Below the pieces are notes generated by a model. That model saw only the letters and a list, made by a program, of their open reading frames with translations, searched no databases and was not told the DNA's origin. A DNA stretch of 64,000 nucleotides, from NCBI GenBank assembly GCA_026874595.1, contig CM049306.1, positions 83,230,142 to 83,294,141 on the forward strand, read 5' to 3'. This stretch comes from Sipunculus nudus. Taxonomy: Eukaryota; Annelida; Sipuncula; Golfingiida; Sipunculidae. Positions within the stretch are counted from its first letter, which is position 1, and each line of letters begins with the position of its first letter. Both the position numbers and the translations under genes were made by a program. Below are positions 1 to 13,400 of this stretch, piece after piece.

Positions 1-458
1 GTCCCTTGTTCCAGTTACAAAGCATTTAGGCCAATAAAATTAAGTTTATGTTTCAAAGTCATTCATGGTGTCAGAACAAACAGCTAAAAGTCAAATTTCT
101 TAACGCAGGTCTTCTATCGAAAGTACAGGTGTATAGATCAAAACCACAGGACAGCCTGTTACAATTCAAAATTCCTTGTTTTTATATAGTTTGAAATATA
201 TTTTGTGGTTAAGATAAATATTGCGTCAACACAAAATCTGAGTTTAAGGGGTTTTTCTAGGACTATATGCCTGTTTTTCCCACCTAAAATTTGTCATGTA
301 CTGGAAAAAGGCTTGATGATAAAATCATAGATAGTGCAGATAATACACAAAAAAACATAAAATATGGAAATGAAATACATGGTATTTCACAAACCTGTAC
401 CACATGTTAAGACCATAAATTTAGATGTTATTGTATCAACTGCTGACAGACATTACAG
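1..458. other. Upstream intron sequence, no exon recognised
   Basis: AT-rich sequence before the first visible exon. No stretch here matches the part of DOCK preceding LINWRKQ. I see no promoter and no gene start; the 5' end of the gene lies outside the window. Confidence 0.6.
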
Positions 459-551
459 AAGAGGGAAGGCTCTGTGTTCAAGAAAATCCATGGTATGATG
501 ATAGACCTGATAAACTGGCGGAAACAGATCATGTCATCAAAACTTACTGTG
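459..551 (+). CDS. DOCK1: DOCK1 exon 1 of window (residues 1-31)
   Basis: Acceptor tacag, donor GTG|gtaagt, phase 0 at the end. Encodes [20 protein letters not shown]..., the helical region after the SH3 domain. An in-frame TGA upstream at 444 limits how far left it can extend; an alternative AG at 448-449 would add nine bases. The next intron (552-952) holds nothing I recognise. Confidence 0.85.
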
Positions 552-3500
552 GTAAGTAGTCATTGTAAAAAAATCTTCAGTTATTCTGTAGTATGTTCTT
601 GAGTTTTTCCTTACAATTTTCTCTGCCAAGGCATAGCATCAAACAGTGAATTTTTTGTCATTGTGTATCATTGCATTCAGTTCAGAATAATTTTTTAAAT
701 CACTGTAAAGACCTTAGTTCTAAGTCTTCAAAATTTGCTAATACCAAGATAATCCAACACATAGTACCTGGATAGGTACACTGAAGGACTCATGATATGA
801 TATTGCAGAATTTCTTCATTTCATGATGTAATGAAGTTTACTTGTTCTCCTCTTAAACTTTTGAAAGACTTAAGACATATTTGTTCAGTTTCATCATGGC
901 TGCAAGTAACTGAATTTTAATTCACACTGAGGTTAGTATGCTTTTCTTACAGGATGAACTGAAAGAATTGCAGCAGAAGGTCACCAATAAAATAGACATG
1001 GGGAATGCGTAAGTATAGCCTTTTCTGATGAATCAAGATCATAATGTGTCTTGATTTTCAAATGGCTGAAAAGTACACTCAGCATATTTGAAATTCTGGA
1101 ATTGCAGCATGTTTAAGAAAGACCAGGGCCATACATTTGGGCACACTTGTTGTCATATTAAAAAAAAACCCTAATATACATGATAAAACACAGCTGATCC
1201 ACCATCAGACAAATAAATTTTATAAGAGATCTTAACAAGAATGACTAATTCAGCATTTACTGGAAGTTTTAGCTTAACACCATCACCCATTGTTCACTTG
1301 AAATTATGGAGTCAACTAAAAATTAACTCAAAAAGTAAAGTTATATTCAAATGGCAGAAAAGTCTTTTGGTAAAAGTTTCAGCAAGATTTTCATATTGAT
1401 TGTTAAGTAGTTTTGACTTATATTATTTATTGTGTGTTATAGATTGCTTGAATTAGACCTGGTTGTCAGAGATGATCATGGAAACATGCTTGATCCTGCC
1501 AACACTAGCACCATCAGTTTATTCAGACAGGTGAGTGAAATTGATTATAAATATATTACTGTGAGTACAGGCTCAAAGGAGGGGTATCAATGATACATGT
1601 AAAAAATGAGCACAAATTAGCACACATGCCATATTTTGAGAAAAGTGACACCCATTACACCAAACTGCCTTGTGCGCTAAAGTGAAAACTGATACTGCTG
1701 CCACCTGCTGGAGGAATTTCATGCCGTATCATCCATCATTGATGTCTAGCATGTTTGAAAATGCCTATTAGGGATACAGTGAATTTGAGAGTGGTGTTTG
1801 AAATAGCATTGACGTCAACATCACATTTTGCAATGGTTTGAATTGTGTTGCATATTTTCATGTATCAACAAGGTTTATGTATTGCATGATGTTACAGGAG
1901 TAGTATTAGAATGACTGATTTCAGTCATAATCATTCCAGTGACCACCTGAAGTTCCCAGTGTATCATCTTGGTACAAAGAAGCTGAACAAATCTTGTTTA
2001 TACTAGATCAACATTATTATCTGTTAGTGAGGTTATTGGTTATTTCAGGAGCAGTGAAGTTGAATCTTTGCATTTAGTTGTAATTGCTTGTTAATTGCTT
2101 GGTAAATATTTTTTTTGTGTAACATGATTTGTTTTCATATTTACCATCCTTATGTCAGCAAATCCTTCATGGGTCAAGCCTTGCTGAAAAAAACTTACAT
2201 ATTCTTGTTTGTTTTGCTCTTCACAAAGTAAATATAGTTCAGTGGAGTAACATGATAAAGGCAAGTGTTGTTTAAGTAGAAAACACTTCAGTACTGTCAA
2301 TCAGTACTGAACTGAACAATGGAATTCACTGTTGAGTCAAGTACATACTCATATAGGTTTTGACTAAAAAAATTCATTATAGTGCCAATGTCTGTACATT
2401 AACAGCAAACTTTGGCCATCATTACGGAAGTATCTGCACTTTTCATATTGAAAATTTAAGTATAATAGAGAAAAAAATAATATAGGTATAAAAGACTAAA
2501 ATATACCCCTTGGTTGTGCATTTTTCACAGAAGTGTTTTAATTTGTGTTGCTATATTGAATTTTAAATTTCTGTAAATTTGCCAAACAAATCTTAAATTT
2601 TAGACAAGTTAAGATATTTACATCACAAGATGTCCTTAAGAGATTTCTTGAAACTGTATCTCATCATATCTTTCAGTAAATTTAGCAGTGCCTTTTGATT
2701 AGCCAGTTTGAATTTTTCTTTTGATAGGTTCCAGGTTGCCAATGTGTCAGTGTTAATGAATACACAAGGCTTCTTCAGTGAAGGATTTGGTATTGCAATT
2801 GATGGTAAAATAAGAAGTACAGATGATAAATATCTGACAGTATCTGGGTAGAGCATTGGGGGGGATATGACATATAGAGTGTGTGTATAAGAAAATTTAA
2901 CCCTGTGTGTACACCAGTGCTGTATTGCCCATTGTTTTGAACACAGGCTCAGTGTGCTGTTACGAACTTCTGGGAACAAGGGATAAAGCTACGGAGATAC
3001 AAGCACTTGAGAAATGTAATCAAATGCATGTCCTTTTTATTCTATCTTTATTTCCTTGTCTTGATTTTATTTTTATTTTAGAGAATTTTACAAAGTAGTT
3101 CAGCCATAAATGCATGGCATGCTGTTATAGATGGGAACTTTTAATTTTGTTCATGTGTCAGTATTGTTAGAAGAATTTTGAGTTATTTGTTAGCTTTCAT
3201 CGTGAAATTAGTGTTGTTACTAATGGGTTATGTTTAGAGATACCACTTCTGCATGCTATAGCTTTTATGTGAGAATATGTGTACCTTGAAGTTCGTAATA
3301 TTTGATATATTTTCCTTTAACCAATACCTGGCTATTGTTTGCTATGAATAAACTGTTCAAAATAGTATTTGATATTTTTTTTACTGTAACTGGCTATTGT
3401 TTGCTATAAATAAACTAATAGAAAAATATAAATAAGTTTACCTTTATATTTTTCAAGTCTTTTATACAGTAAAACCTCATTTAAAGACCATCTCAGTTTG

Positions 3501-6500
3501 GTGACCACCTCAAAATAGTGACCAGTTTTACAGTTCTGATGGTGGTCTTAATTTCAAGGTTTTCCTGTAGTGTATTTTAATAGCATTAAGTAGGAAACAC
3601 CCTTGGACTAATTAAAATCTTAAATACTGCATGATTATATGCGGCTTGAACTGCATGATCATTGTGACGTCTGTCAGTTAGTTAAATGTAGTGCCATTTA
3701 CATTTTTCAGTACCAGTGTAACTGGGAGACTTTACAGTTGTTCAACATGATGACAGGGGAAACAAAAGTATGTAGTGGTGAAATATAGAATCTTGACGCA
3801 TCTTGAATTCTTCAAATTTCAAATTTTACCATTATCATCTCAGGATGGTGTATTACTGTCCATTTCATTTTGTTTTCTTGAGTATATTTTCAATTTCAAA
3901 TCATTATAAGGCATCCCATCAAGTGGCGCCCATCAGTTTTTTAGCATTAATAATGAAATGGCAGAATAATGGCAGAAATTTATTTGCACTCCGGCAATAG
4001 AGAATGTAATATTTTATTCAGACTTGTTGAATGTATACTTTGCAACTTTCTAGATGTTTCCTCCTGTAGTGACAACCCATTATGGCATCTTTAAGCTGAC
4101 AGTGTATTTTATCATGTTTATGGTATCTACTATCAGCATTCAATTTAAGTCTGTCAGACTGTGTCTTTGACCTTTCAACCTCGGTCAGTATGTCGTGACG
4201 AAACTAGATTTTGTTCTCAGATATTAAATTTGTTCTACTTAATTTTTTTGCAAGGCCTGGTGGTGGTTCCCTAGCCTGAGTTCCTGGTTGATATACTTAC
4301 AGGGTATTTTCAAAATAAATTGAATTATAAATATCAACAAAAAAACAAAATGCCCTGAATGTACTGATGGACCAAAGCCTATAGGAGATTGATAGGAAAA
4401 CAGTTATTTCCTATATTGAGGTTAGAATTATCATATATATATTATATAAGTGTACTGGACACATTTTAGGATATATGCATTTCAAACATAACTCGTGATA
4501 CCATCTAATGTTTAAAAAAAAATATCCTTGACTGATAAATCACTAATTTGTCAGATAATGACAAGTATATAATATGCTATACCAAAGCCTATAGGAGATT
4601 GATAGGAAAACAGTTATTTCCTATATTGAGGTTAGAATTATCATATATATATATTATATAAGTGTACTGGACACATTTTAGGATATATGCATTTCAAACA
4701 TAACTCGTGATACCATCTAATGTTTAAAAAAAATATCCTTGACTGATAAATCACTAATTTGTCAGATAATGACAAGTATATAATATGCTATACCATTATG
4801 TAAATTTTACACTGTACATAACAAGAAGTAAAGATTAAATAATTTGGCAAAGTGTATGGTATTAAAAGTTTTTATACAAGCAAAAGGAAATGTTGGCATT
4901 TGGAAATATCATCTGATATCTTAAAATTGTAAATATAATATGTTAATAACAAAAGTTCAGGATATTTGATTATATTACTCCTTATTTTCTTACCCATTTT
5001 GATATCTTGAGTTTAGCTAAATGTATCCATATATAGGATCAGTGCAGAATCTAATATTTATTGTTTAGAGTCCAGTTATGTTAATGTAAAGATATAACAA
5101 CCAAGTTCATATACATTTGTCATGGCAGTGCCATATAATGATTATTGACATTAATTTAGATATATATTTAAATATTGAAAAACAGTGTTTGGATGTGAGC
5201 GGAATCTGTTGATAGTTGTCCCAAATAAATTACTGATTAAAAAGGTTATGTATTCTTATCATGATGTAATTCAGAGTACATAGGACACCATTTTGTATCA
5301 AAGTGGGCCTTTGTAAAATAATACAGTGATAGAATTTAGAATCGCAAGTTTTTATTCGCAGAATTATATACCCTTGTTTTTACTTAGTGCAATGGTATTA
5401 AATACAACTGCTTGTTTGGCACTATGGGAAAAATTCTTACAGCCACATTTTCTGGTTTAAAGAGAATGCTATAGAATAATACTAGTAACCATCAGTGGGT
5501 GCCCTTTAGTAATAAGTTTATCTGTCTGTCAAGAACCATTCCAGCAATTGTTGTAAAATTTTTACTGGCAACTTGTCACTGTGAGAGGACATGTGCCACA
5601 ATTTTCAAACCCATCAGAAACTAGTGTAGCCCTCTGCCAGTGATCTTGGATTTCCATTCACATAAATTTTCTTCAGAACTGTTAAAGCAGTTGCCATTAA
5701 ATTTTTACTGAGATTGTACCTTACGAGAGGATGTGTACTATGGAATATCAAACATGATATGAATCTAATATCGCCACCAGGCAGCCATTTTGGTAAGCTT
5801 GGCACAGTTGAGCCTTTATCAAGGACCTTTTTAGTCCTAATCATTTCAAGTAAAGAAAGAATATTAAACTTCAAGTCCAAACACAAGAAAATGAGAAATA
5901 ATTCTCATAATAATCTGGGTGTATTGGACAAATATTCTGTTTATTGGCCCATACAACTGGTATAAAAAGTTCTTTATTCTCCAAGTATTTAATATTATTG
6001 GCTTTGGGCTGAAAATAATATCTAGACGACACTGGTCTTAATACATCAGTTCTGATGGTTATTGCATACTATATAAGAAACATAGTGAATAATGTCTAGA
6101 AGACACTGGTCTTAATACATCAGTTCTGATGGTTATTGCATACTATATAAGAAACATAGTGGATTGTGGCGATGGTTATTATTAACAAGGTCAAAAACAT
6201 TGACATTTGTGGAAATGGTCATTAATGATGTGGTATGAAAGAGAGCTTGTCACAGTGAAGGAAATATTAGACCAAGTTTAAAGAGAGCCCCCTCTCCTGC
6301 TTGTAACACTATTACAGCAAAGATAATTATATACCAGTAAAGCCTATTTTGGCTTAGATCATTGTGTACCAGGTCCAAAACATGGTTATCATGGCTTAGA
6401 AGATTATATAACATTTCTAAAACATAGCCTATTCATGAGAATGTTATAATATACCAGGTCTATGTCATTGTCCATTGCGGTGAACATCACTGTAATTTGT

Positions 6501-9500
6501 ATAACAGTTTACACTCTTTCCATAGTGGTTACACATTGCAGTCATCTCAGATATCCTTTCAGTTTCATGTAACTGTTGCTTTGTATGGCAAGTTTTTCTG
6601 GGCTGGAACACCAGGGTGCACACAGAGCACAGAATTGTTATCAGACCACTGAAAGCGTGGTGTTGCATTGAGCATCCAGCCCAAATTTTAAACATGCCAC
6701 ACCCACTCTTATTGGTTTGATTACACTGGGACACAAGCTCTCAATCGTCTGACTCTTGGTTCTATGCCAGAACAGGTGATTACACCAATGAGAATGCCTG
6801 TCATATGTTTAAAATTTGGACTGGATGCACAATGCAATACCACACATTCAGGCATCTGATTACAGTTCTGTGCTCTGTGCGCACCCTTGTGTTCCTGCCC
6901 AGAGAACATTGCCATATAAAGCAGAAGTTACATGAAAGGGTGTCTTTGACGACTGCAGTGCATAACCACTGCACAAGGAGTGTTATAACAGTTATGAGTA
7001 TTGGGTATATAGAAACCAGATAAATAAGCCACAGTTTATTTTCTCAAAGGAGATCCCTATGTAATGGACCAGTGAGATACTAATGTTACTTCAGTATCAG
7101 ATTGTCAGTTCTTGCTGCATATTCTTTGTACAAAACTCTGTGTATCATTTCACAAACCATGAAGACGCAGTAGGTATTTCATTTATTGCGATGTTTATAT
7201 AGTATTTTAGTTGATCTTGTGATTCTTGGCTGATATTGATATTAAGAATAAAATGTTCACTAGTAGCAGGTAAATATAATTTCATTAAAAATACTTAAGA
7301 ATTTTTGTAACATGTATATTCACTGCGTGATATTACATTTCTAGATCCTGTCTAGCCCTACAGCAAAGACACAGTGGCAGCAAAAAGTAAACATTTTGTC
7401 GTTATATTGGTTGAGGATGTAATATATTCCTGTCATTTTCACTGAAAACATTGCTATAAGTTTCACCTTCAGTTTCATCATGAGAGCTTTCACAGCCTGT
7501 TTCATATCAATATCATTGTCATCATGTTGTCTGACAATCTTTTCTCAAATAGTCACCTTAAGTTCATTAGAGAATATACAGTAGTTGATTTTCAACTTCT
7601 GCATTATCTGTTAATTAAACAATTAATTTTAACTTGTTATTACCTTGTGTATTGCTTTGGAGTTGGTTTGTTGGTAATTTTCTCTACATGGAATATGGAC
7701 AAGGATGGGAAAATTAGGAGGAAACAGGATTTGCTACAGTTTGGGGAAAAAATTCAACATCAGTCAAATGGAGCTTTGTCAGATGTCACAAAATTCTGTC
7801 TGTGATTGTAATGAAAAAAATTTGAAAAGTCTTTGAATTGTAAAGCTAGCTATGTTGACTGTAGTCAATTATTGGGTGGAAAGAGGGCGATAATCAATCA
7901 TTCTGTACTAGTATATGGTATATAAGCAGATTTAATCATTGTCTTCAGTCACAATTGTATTTGTGACTATTTTACAGTTCACTGCTTTTAACAATGGAGA
8001 GATATTTGGAATTTTTTCTTAAATGTGGTATACCATAAATTGGCTGTGAAACTTCTCTGTGACCTGCCTTTGCTATGGTTAAGCTTACACTGACTGTAGA
8101 CTTCTATCAGCCTGAGGATGTAACACCTGCAAAACTAGGTTCCATCTACCTATATCAGCATCTAGTGGAGAGCAGCAGCTGCTGAACATTCTAGTGTTCC
8201 ATTTTAGACTTACTGAACTTGAATTGATGGCCTTCCATTCTAGTGTAGTGACTATCTTATCCATTCTGTAACATTTGATAACTGTGTTTCATGTGTTTTC
8301 ATTACCACATTGTCAGAGTGAAATGATAAACTGTCTTTATGTCATTTGTATAGAATCAAAGTTATTTATAACTAGAGATCTGTATTTAATGAATGCAACC
8401 CTCTACCATTCACTTATTTGGCCCATATTCCCAGGTTCATTTATGCATTAGTGACTGTACATTTGTGTATATTCCTTTATGATGTTCCTGACCATGTGCC
8501 AGATCCACAATCAAACCAATACATTTCTTCATTGGCCCAGTCATGTTGTGAACACACACACAAACACACAAACAGGGATGAATGCATACCCTCCTGACAG
8601 ATGCAAAATATTTCATTTTATCCATGGGAGACACCAGATTAATTAGATTTTTGTTGAATCTGAAAGTAAAAAAAGGACAAAATATTTCTTTGTTCCTGGC
8701 TCTAATAAATATTGACTCTGACAGATAACATCAGATCTTTTATAAAATCTGTCAATAATGAGGATTGCCTTTTGTTTGGTGTTCCCTTGGGTCCTTATCA
8801 AATTTAAAAGCTTTTACACGTCACAATCATGGAAAGTTCTGTGTCATTGAAAAAAACTAACAATACACTACTCTGGGTATGTTTGTGTACAGAAATTGAA
8901 AATGAAACCGTCATAAAGCACTCAAAAGAGAAGATCAACTTAACTTCACAAATATGAAGAATGCCACATTATTAAGAGAAGGAAACACGGCAAAATCTTA
9001 AGTTCTACCTGCAATCTTCTATGAAAAGAGATTTTATAAGTTACATGTTTTCTTTAAATACACCAATAAATTTATATTTCTTCTAAGCAGTGAACATTTA
9101 AACTATAATATTGATCTATATTTACTCAATATGAGAAGCCCCGGCATGTTTTTTCCCCAGAATCACTGCACACTGTAAAAATGTATTGTAAGTCACGGCA
9201 TGCCAGTTTGTTTCTGTTTCTGGATAGCACCCTGTTTTATTTCCTGGTACTTGGAGCCAAAAAGTGAAGTGTGTATGATTTTATCATTTTATTATTATGT
9301 ATGAGGAGATATGTCATTATGTTCAGTTTGTTGTTTTCAGATGTAGTGGTTTTGCTTTTCTTTTTTTTATTTTCTTCAGAGATTTCAAATGTGTGTACTT
9401 TGCCATATGAAGCTTGGTTTAATTACCTGAGAAATTTTTGTTGTTTGATATTTATTACAGGCTTAATGGATTTAAATGATATATAATCTTGTAATATATA

Positions 9501-10427
9501 TATGGAATATACCGGTATACCCAGTAATGTAGTCGAGTCCACACCCTCCCAGTCTAAGTGCAAGTCCGAGTTCAGGCCACTCAAGTCCAAATCCTCAATG
9601 TTCCTGTCCAAGTCCATCTTCTTATAGTCAGAGTCATTAGGAACTTGAGTCCAAGCCTGACTCCAGTACAAATATTCTTACAAAGAAATGTAATATAGTA
9701 ATTTTAGATTATCATGTTCATGTTCAAGATAGTTCAAACATGCTTTTACTTGAATAGTTACTTACATTTAGCTCACATTGCAAAGCTTGGTATATATAGT
9801 CTTATTATTTCTGTTAGTTTCTTAGTTATATTCTGTTAGTGGTTTGTATGTGAATATAACGTAAGTCAATATAGAAGTGATTTTTTTTTGTCCCACGTTT
9901 CCATGGAACAGAGGACATTGATTTGGGTTCGTCTGTCTGTCCGTCCGTCAGGTTTTCGTTTCCATGCGATAACTTACCTAAATATTTTCCGATTTCATTC
10001 AAATTTTAGTCAGTTAGCTCTCATGCATACATTTGTTGGGATTGGTATTAGAGTGTCTGGAAAATAATAATCGCCAGCTCCAAACAAACAAAAATTTTAC
10101 CATTTGTTCCAAATTTACAAAAAAAATTATAACGTGGAGGATTACATGTCAGCTGGACGAGTTCAGCTGGACGATTCACAGAACGACGATCCCACTTGGG
10201 AGATTCCCACGTAGTAAACAATTTAAGCTTGTGTCAGTTGTCATACATTTGTTAAGCCATAATCAGCATAATTTGAAAATGTATCTTCAAAGTTAACATA
10301 GTCAAATATTTTATTTTTTTTCCCGACTCACTTCTTTTAATTTCATTATATTTATGATAACCATGCCTTTACGATTTCATGTTTCTCCGCCCATTTTTTT
10401 CTCTGTCTTTCTCTCTTCCGCTTTCTT

Positions 10428-10463
<36 letters not shown>

Positions 10464-13400
10464 TACGAGTTGCGCGTGACATGGTGTTTATTCAGTAGAG
10501 AACTGCTCAATTACCAAGCGGCGGAGAATGAAGTCCCGTTGAACCAGCTTACTGTTATTACAATTATAATATTAATTACATCAATGACCTTTGAACATTA
10601 CCGGGAGTGGTGGACTTAGGGGAAGGCGGGGCATAACAGACCCCTTATTTTTGGAACCCTCCCTGACCTGCTTAATTTATGTTTAGGAGGGCCAAATTAC
10701 CAAGATGAATAGAGGTAGACCTTACCTTTATAACAGTGTGATGGAAGTTTGGTAGCGTTAGGATGTTTTGCCAAAAATGCCTATACTATTTTTTTTGGCG
10801 AATGGACCACTTTGCCCCATGTAAGGGGCAAAATGGCACACCCCTGCACGGCAATATGGCCCCTCATTGTCCGTTTTGCCCCACTGTACTTTTTCTTTAT
10901 AACAATGAAAAATATTGATAACAATGATAAATATTGATAATCAGATTAATGTTATTACAATATTAATTACATTAAAGGCCTTTGAACATTATCATGAGTG
11001 GTGCACAAGATCGTATTATAGTATGATTTCCTTCTATAGCTGATAAAATGTCAGAAATTACGTCCTCGTATCGTCGAAGACACATTTTTTCATGAAATAT
11101 CATAGAAATTCATATAAAAAACAAGATCAAACAACCAATGTAATTGCATAACATTCTTTATTAATATGCTCGTTTCATATGATATTAACCACAGTACTCG
11201 TCTTTATAGGCTCGCCTGAGATATGCCTAAGTTCTTTTGCTAAAAAAAACGTATCTTCGAAGAGAAATGATTTTAACAAGATCGTATTATCGTGTAATTT
11301 GTTTCTATAGCTGATAATGTATCAGAAAGTATGTCCCCCGTATCGTCCAAGACACATTCTCTCATGAAATAATTATAAAAATTCATATAAAAAACAATAT
11401 CAAACAACCAATACAATTGCATAACATTCTTTATTCATATGTTCGATTAATATGCTCAATAGATAATAAAAACCACAGTACTCGTCTTTCTGGGCTCACC
11501 CAGCTGGGCTCGCCGTTCTGGGAATCGCCCAGCTGACACAAAATCGTCCAACTCGTCGGACTGAACATCGTCCAGCTGGGATGTCACCACGTGGAGACAT
11601 CTTTAGGGGACATGGTCAGTGATATCAGACTACAAACTCCTACCTTCAGTTTTATACAAGTGTATTTTGAATTGTTTTCTCATGTGTCCAGAAAGCAAAA
11701 TGTTAATATTTGGTTCTAATATACCTCAGTAATTCCTCCTTGTCTGTCATTCTCTCAGATTTTTGCACTGAAAATAGTTAAAAATAGTTCAGTATAATCT
11801 GACCTCAACCATAAAACAGATTCATGTTGAGGCATCCGTACAGGCCCAAATTTAAAAAATTGAAGAAATCTCATGGTGGCTGTAATGGTTCCTTGTTGAT
11901 TTATACAGGGGGGGGGGGCTGGGACAGAAGTCATTTAGGGCACCACACTGGCCCAGCAGAGTGTTTGACTGCATTCTGATGTCACAGACCCTTGCGAAAC
12001 CTATGATTTTATCAAATCTTAGAAATCCATCACAGTTTAAAAATTTCACAGGGGCCCAGTGGATATGTGAATTGGATTTTACTGTCACCCCATACTAGAG
12101 GTTATGGAAAATAAAGTATTTTACTTCTGATTCCTATACTATATTATTACATAATTCTTGATAACAGTTGAAGATAAAGGTGCTGAACTTATCACTTTTC
12201 ATGGAACAGATGCTTTACTTTGTTTTCTTATTGTACAAATGATTTATATTATAAACATATGCAATATCCTTGATTTGTAAAACTCTTTTTCAGGAATATA
12301 TTCTTTATGAGAAGTCATGTGTTACCAGAAAACTGATAATGGGGACACCCATAAAATGAGGTTGTTTACCCACATGCGCAGCATTTGTGTTGATGCTTTT
12401 GTTAGGATGGTCATCAGCCTCAGCTAGGGTAGAGCATGTATAAAACATCCTGCCTCGATACTTGCAGAATATTTTATATGTTATGAGATTGTACAAACCT
12501 TGTCAACTTTTCTTCAAATACAGCACTTTCTGTTTCAGTTTAGCACAAGTTTCGTTTGCTGCACTTTTGTCGCCAATACTTGTGTAAATTTTCTTTCAGC
12601 TTTCTTGATTACTTGTGAACATTTGTTTATTTCAAAGGAGACAATGTAAAATTTTTACAGGTGGTAAAAATAAAATTCACTCAAAATTATTTAATCAAAT
12701 CGTACTTAGTGTATATGTTTTCAGCCTACCAAAATATGTGAATAAATGGTGCATAAATGTAATACCTTTAAGTGAGACATTATTTATCATTATTTATCAG
12801 ACATTAAATTTTTGAATAATTATAGACAGTAAATGGAAATTTATTTGTAAAGTAATTACAAGTAGTTACAATAAAAAGAGTATATTAACTGCATATGATA
12901 TTGTTTACAAATTAAAATTTAGGATACAAAAAAAATTAATAATTCTTAACATTTATTACTTCCGGTTATGCAAGAAATGCTTGAGACAGGCGCAGGCATG
13001 GGGACTTCAACATTTTGACTTGGTGTTTTAAAGCCTTATGTATATTTTTAGCATGAATTGACAACGAAAAGGGTAGCAGATGAGAGAGACCAGGTAAGAA
13101 GTATATAGTTTATACATGTTAATTAATATGAAGTGTACATTAACTTAGTCTAGTATGATATCTCCCAGACAAAAAACCCAAAATGTAGTTTTTGGGAAAT
13201 CTCATAAAACATTATTTATCCTATTGATCACTTTAATAATAGTCTCAGATTCTTTTTTGTTAAAGTTTCTTCAGAAGTTTTGTTTATACATATTATGTGT
13301 TAATCACCTGCTTGAAGCCATTGATACTTAAACTAATCACAAATTATTACTTGGATCATGTAACATATTCTGCAGCTAACAGTCTTGACTTTTTATACTG

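Larger units (their letters stand above)
10140..11588. mobile_element. Non-autonomous DNA transposon with terminal inverted repeats and 8-bp target duplication
   Basis: ACGTGGAG occurs exactly at 10132-10139 and again at 11589-11596. The left end GATTACATGTCAGCTGGACG matches the reverse complement of the right end, GGTGACATCCCAGCTGGACG, with further CAGCTGGACGA modules inside both ends. An 8-bp duplication is typical of hAT (also P) elements, so hAT-like is the best guess. It contains a (CT)n tract, an internal tandem duplication and no transposase; the 62-residue ORF at 10749 shows no catalytic motif. Confidence 0.8.
9889..11620 (+). mobile_element. Copy A of the TGTCCCC family, split by a nested element
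   Basis: Left part 9889-10139 has the family hallmarks: ACATTGATTTGGGTT, a GTCTGTCTGTCCGTCC run, GTTTCCATGCGATAACTT, and AAACAAACAAAAATTTTACC. The family tail GTGGAGACATCTTTAGGGGACA resumes at 11591. The break is the 1,449-bp element at 10140-11588. The other copies are at 31913, 33367, 55501 and 57150. Confidence 0.75.

Noticed and set aside
7524..7805. 93-codon plus-strand ORF in the large intron
   Set aside because: AT-driven, no known motif, no splice phase fitting exons 3 and 4, which already join with conserved sequence.
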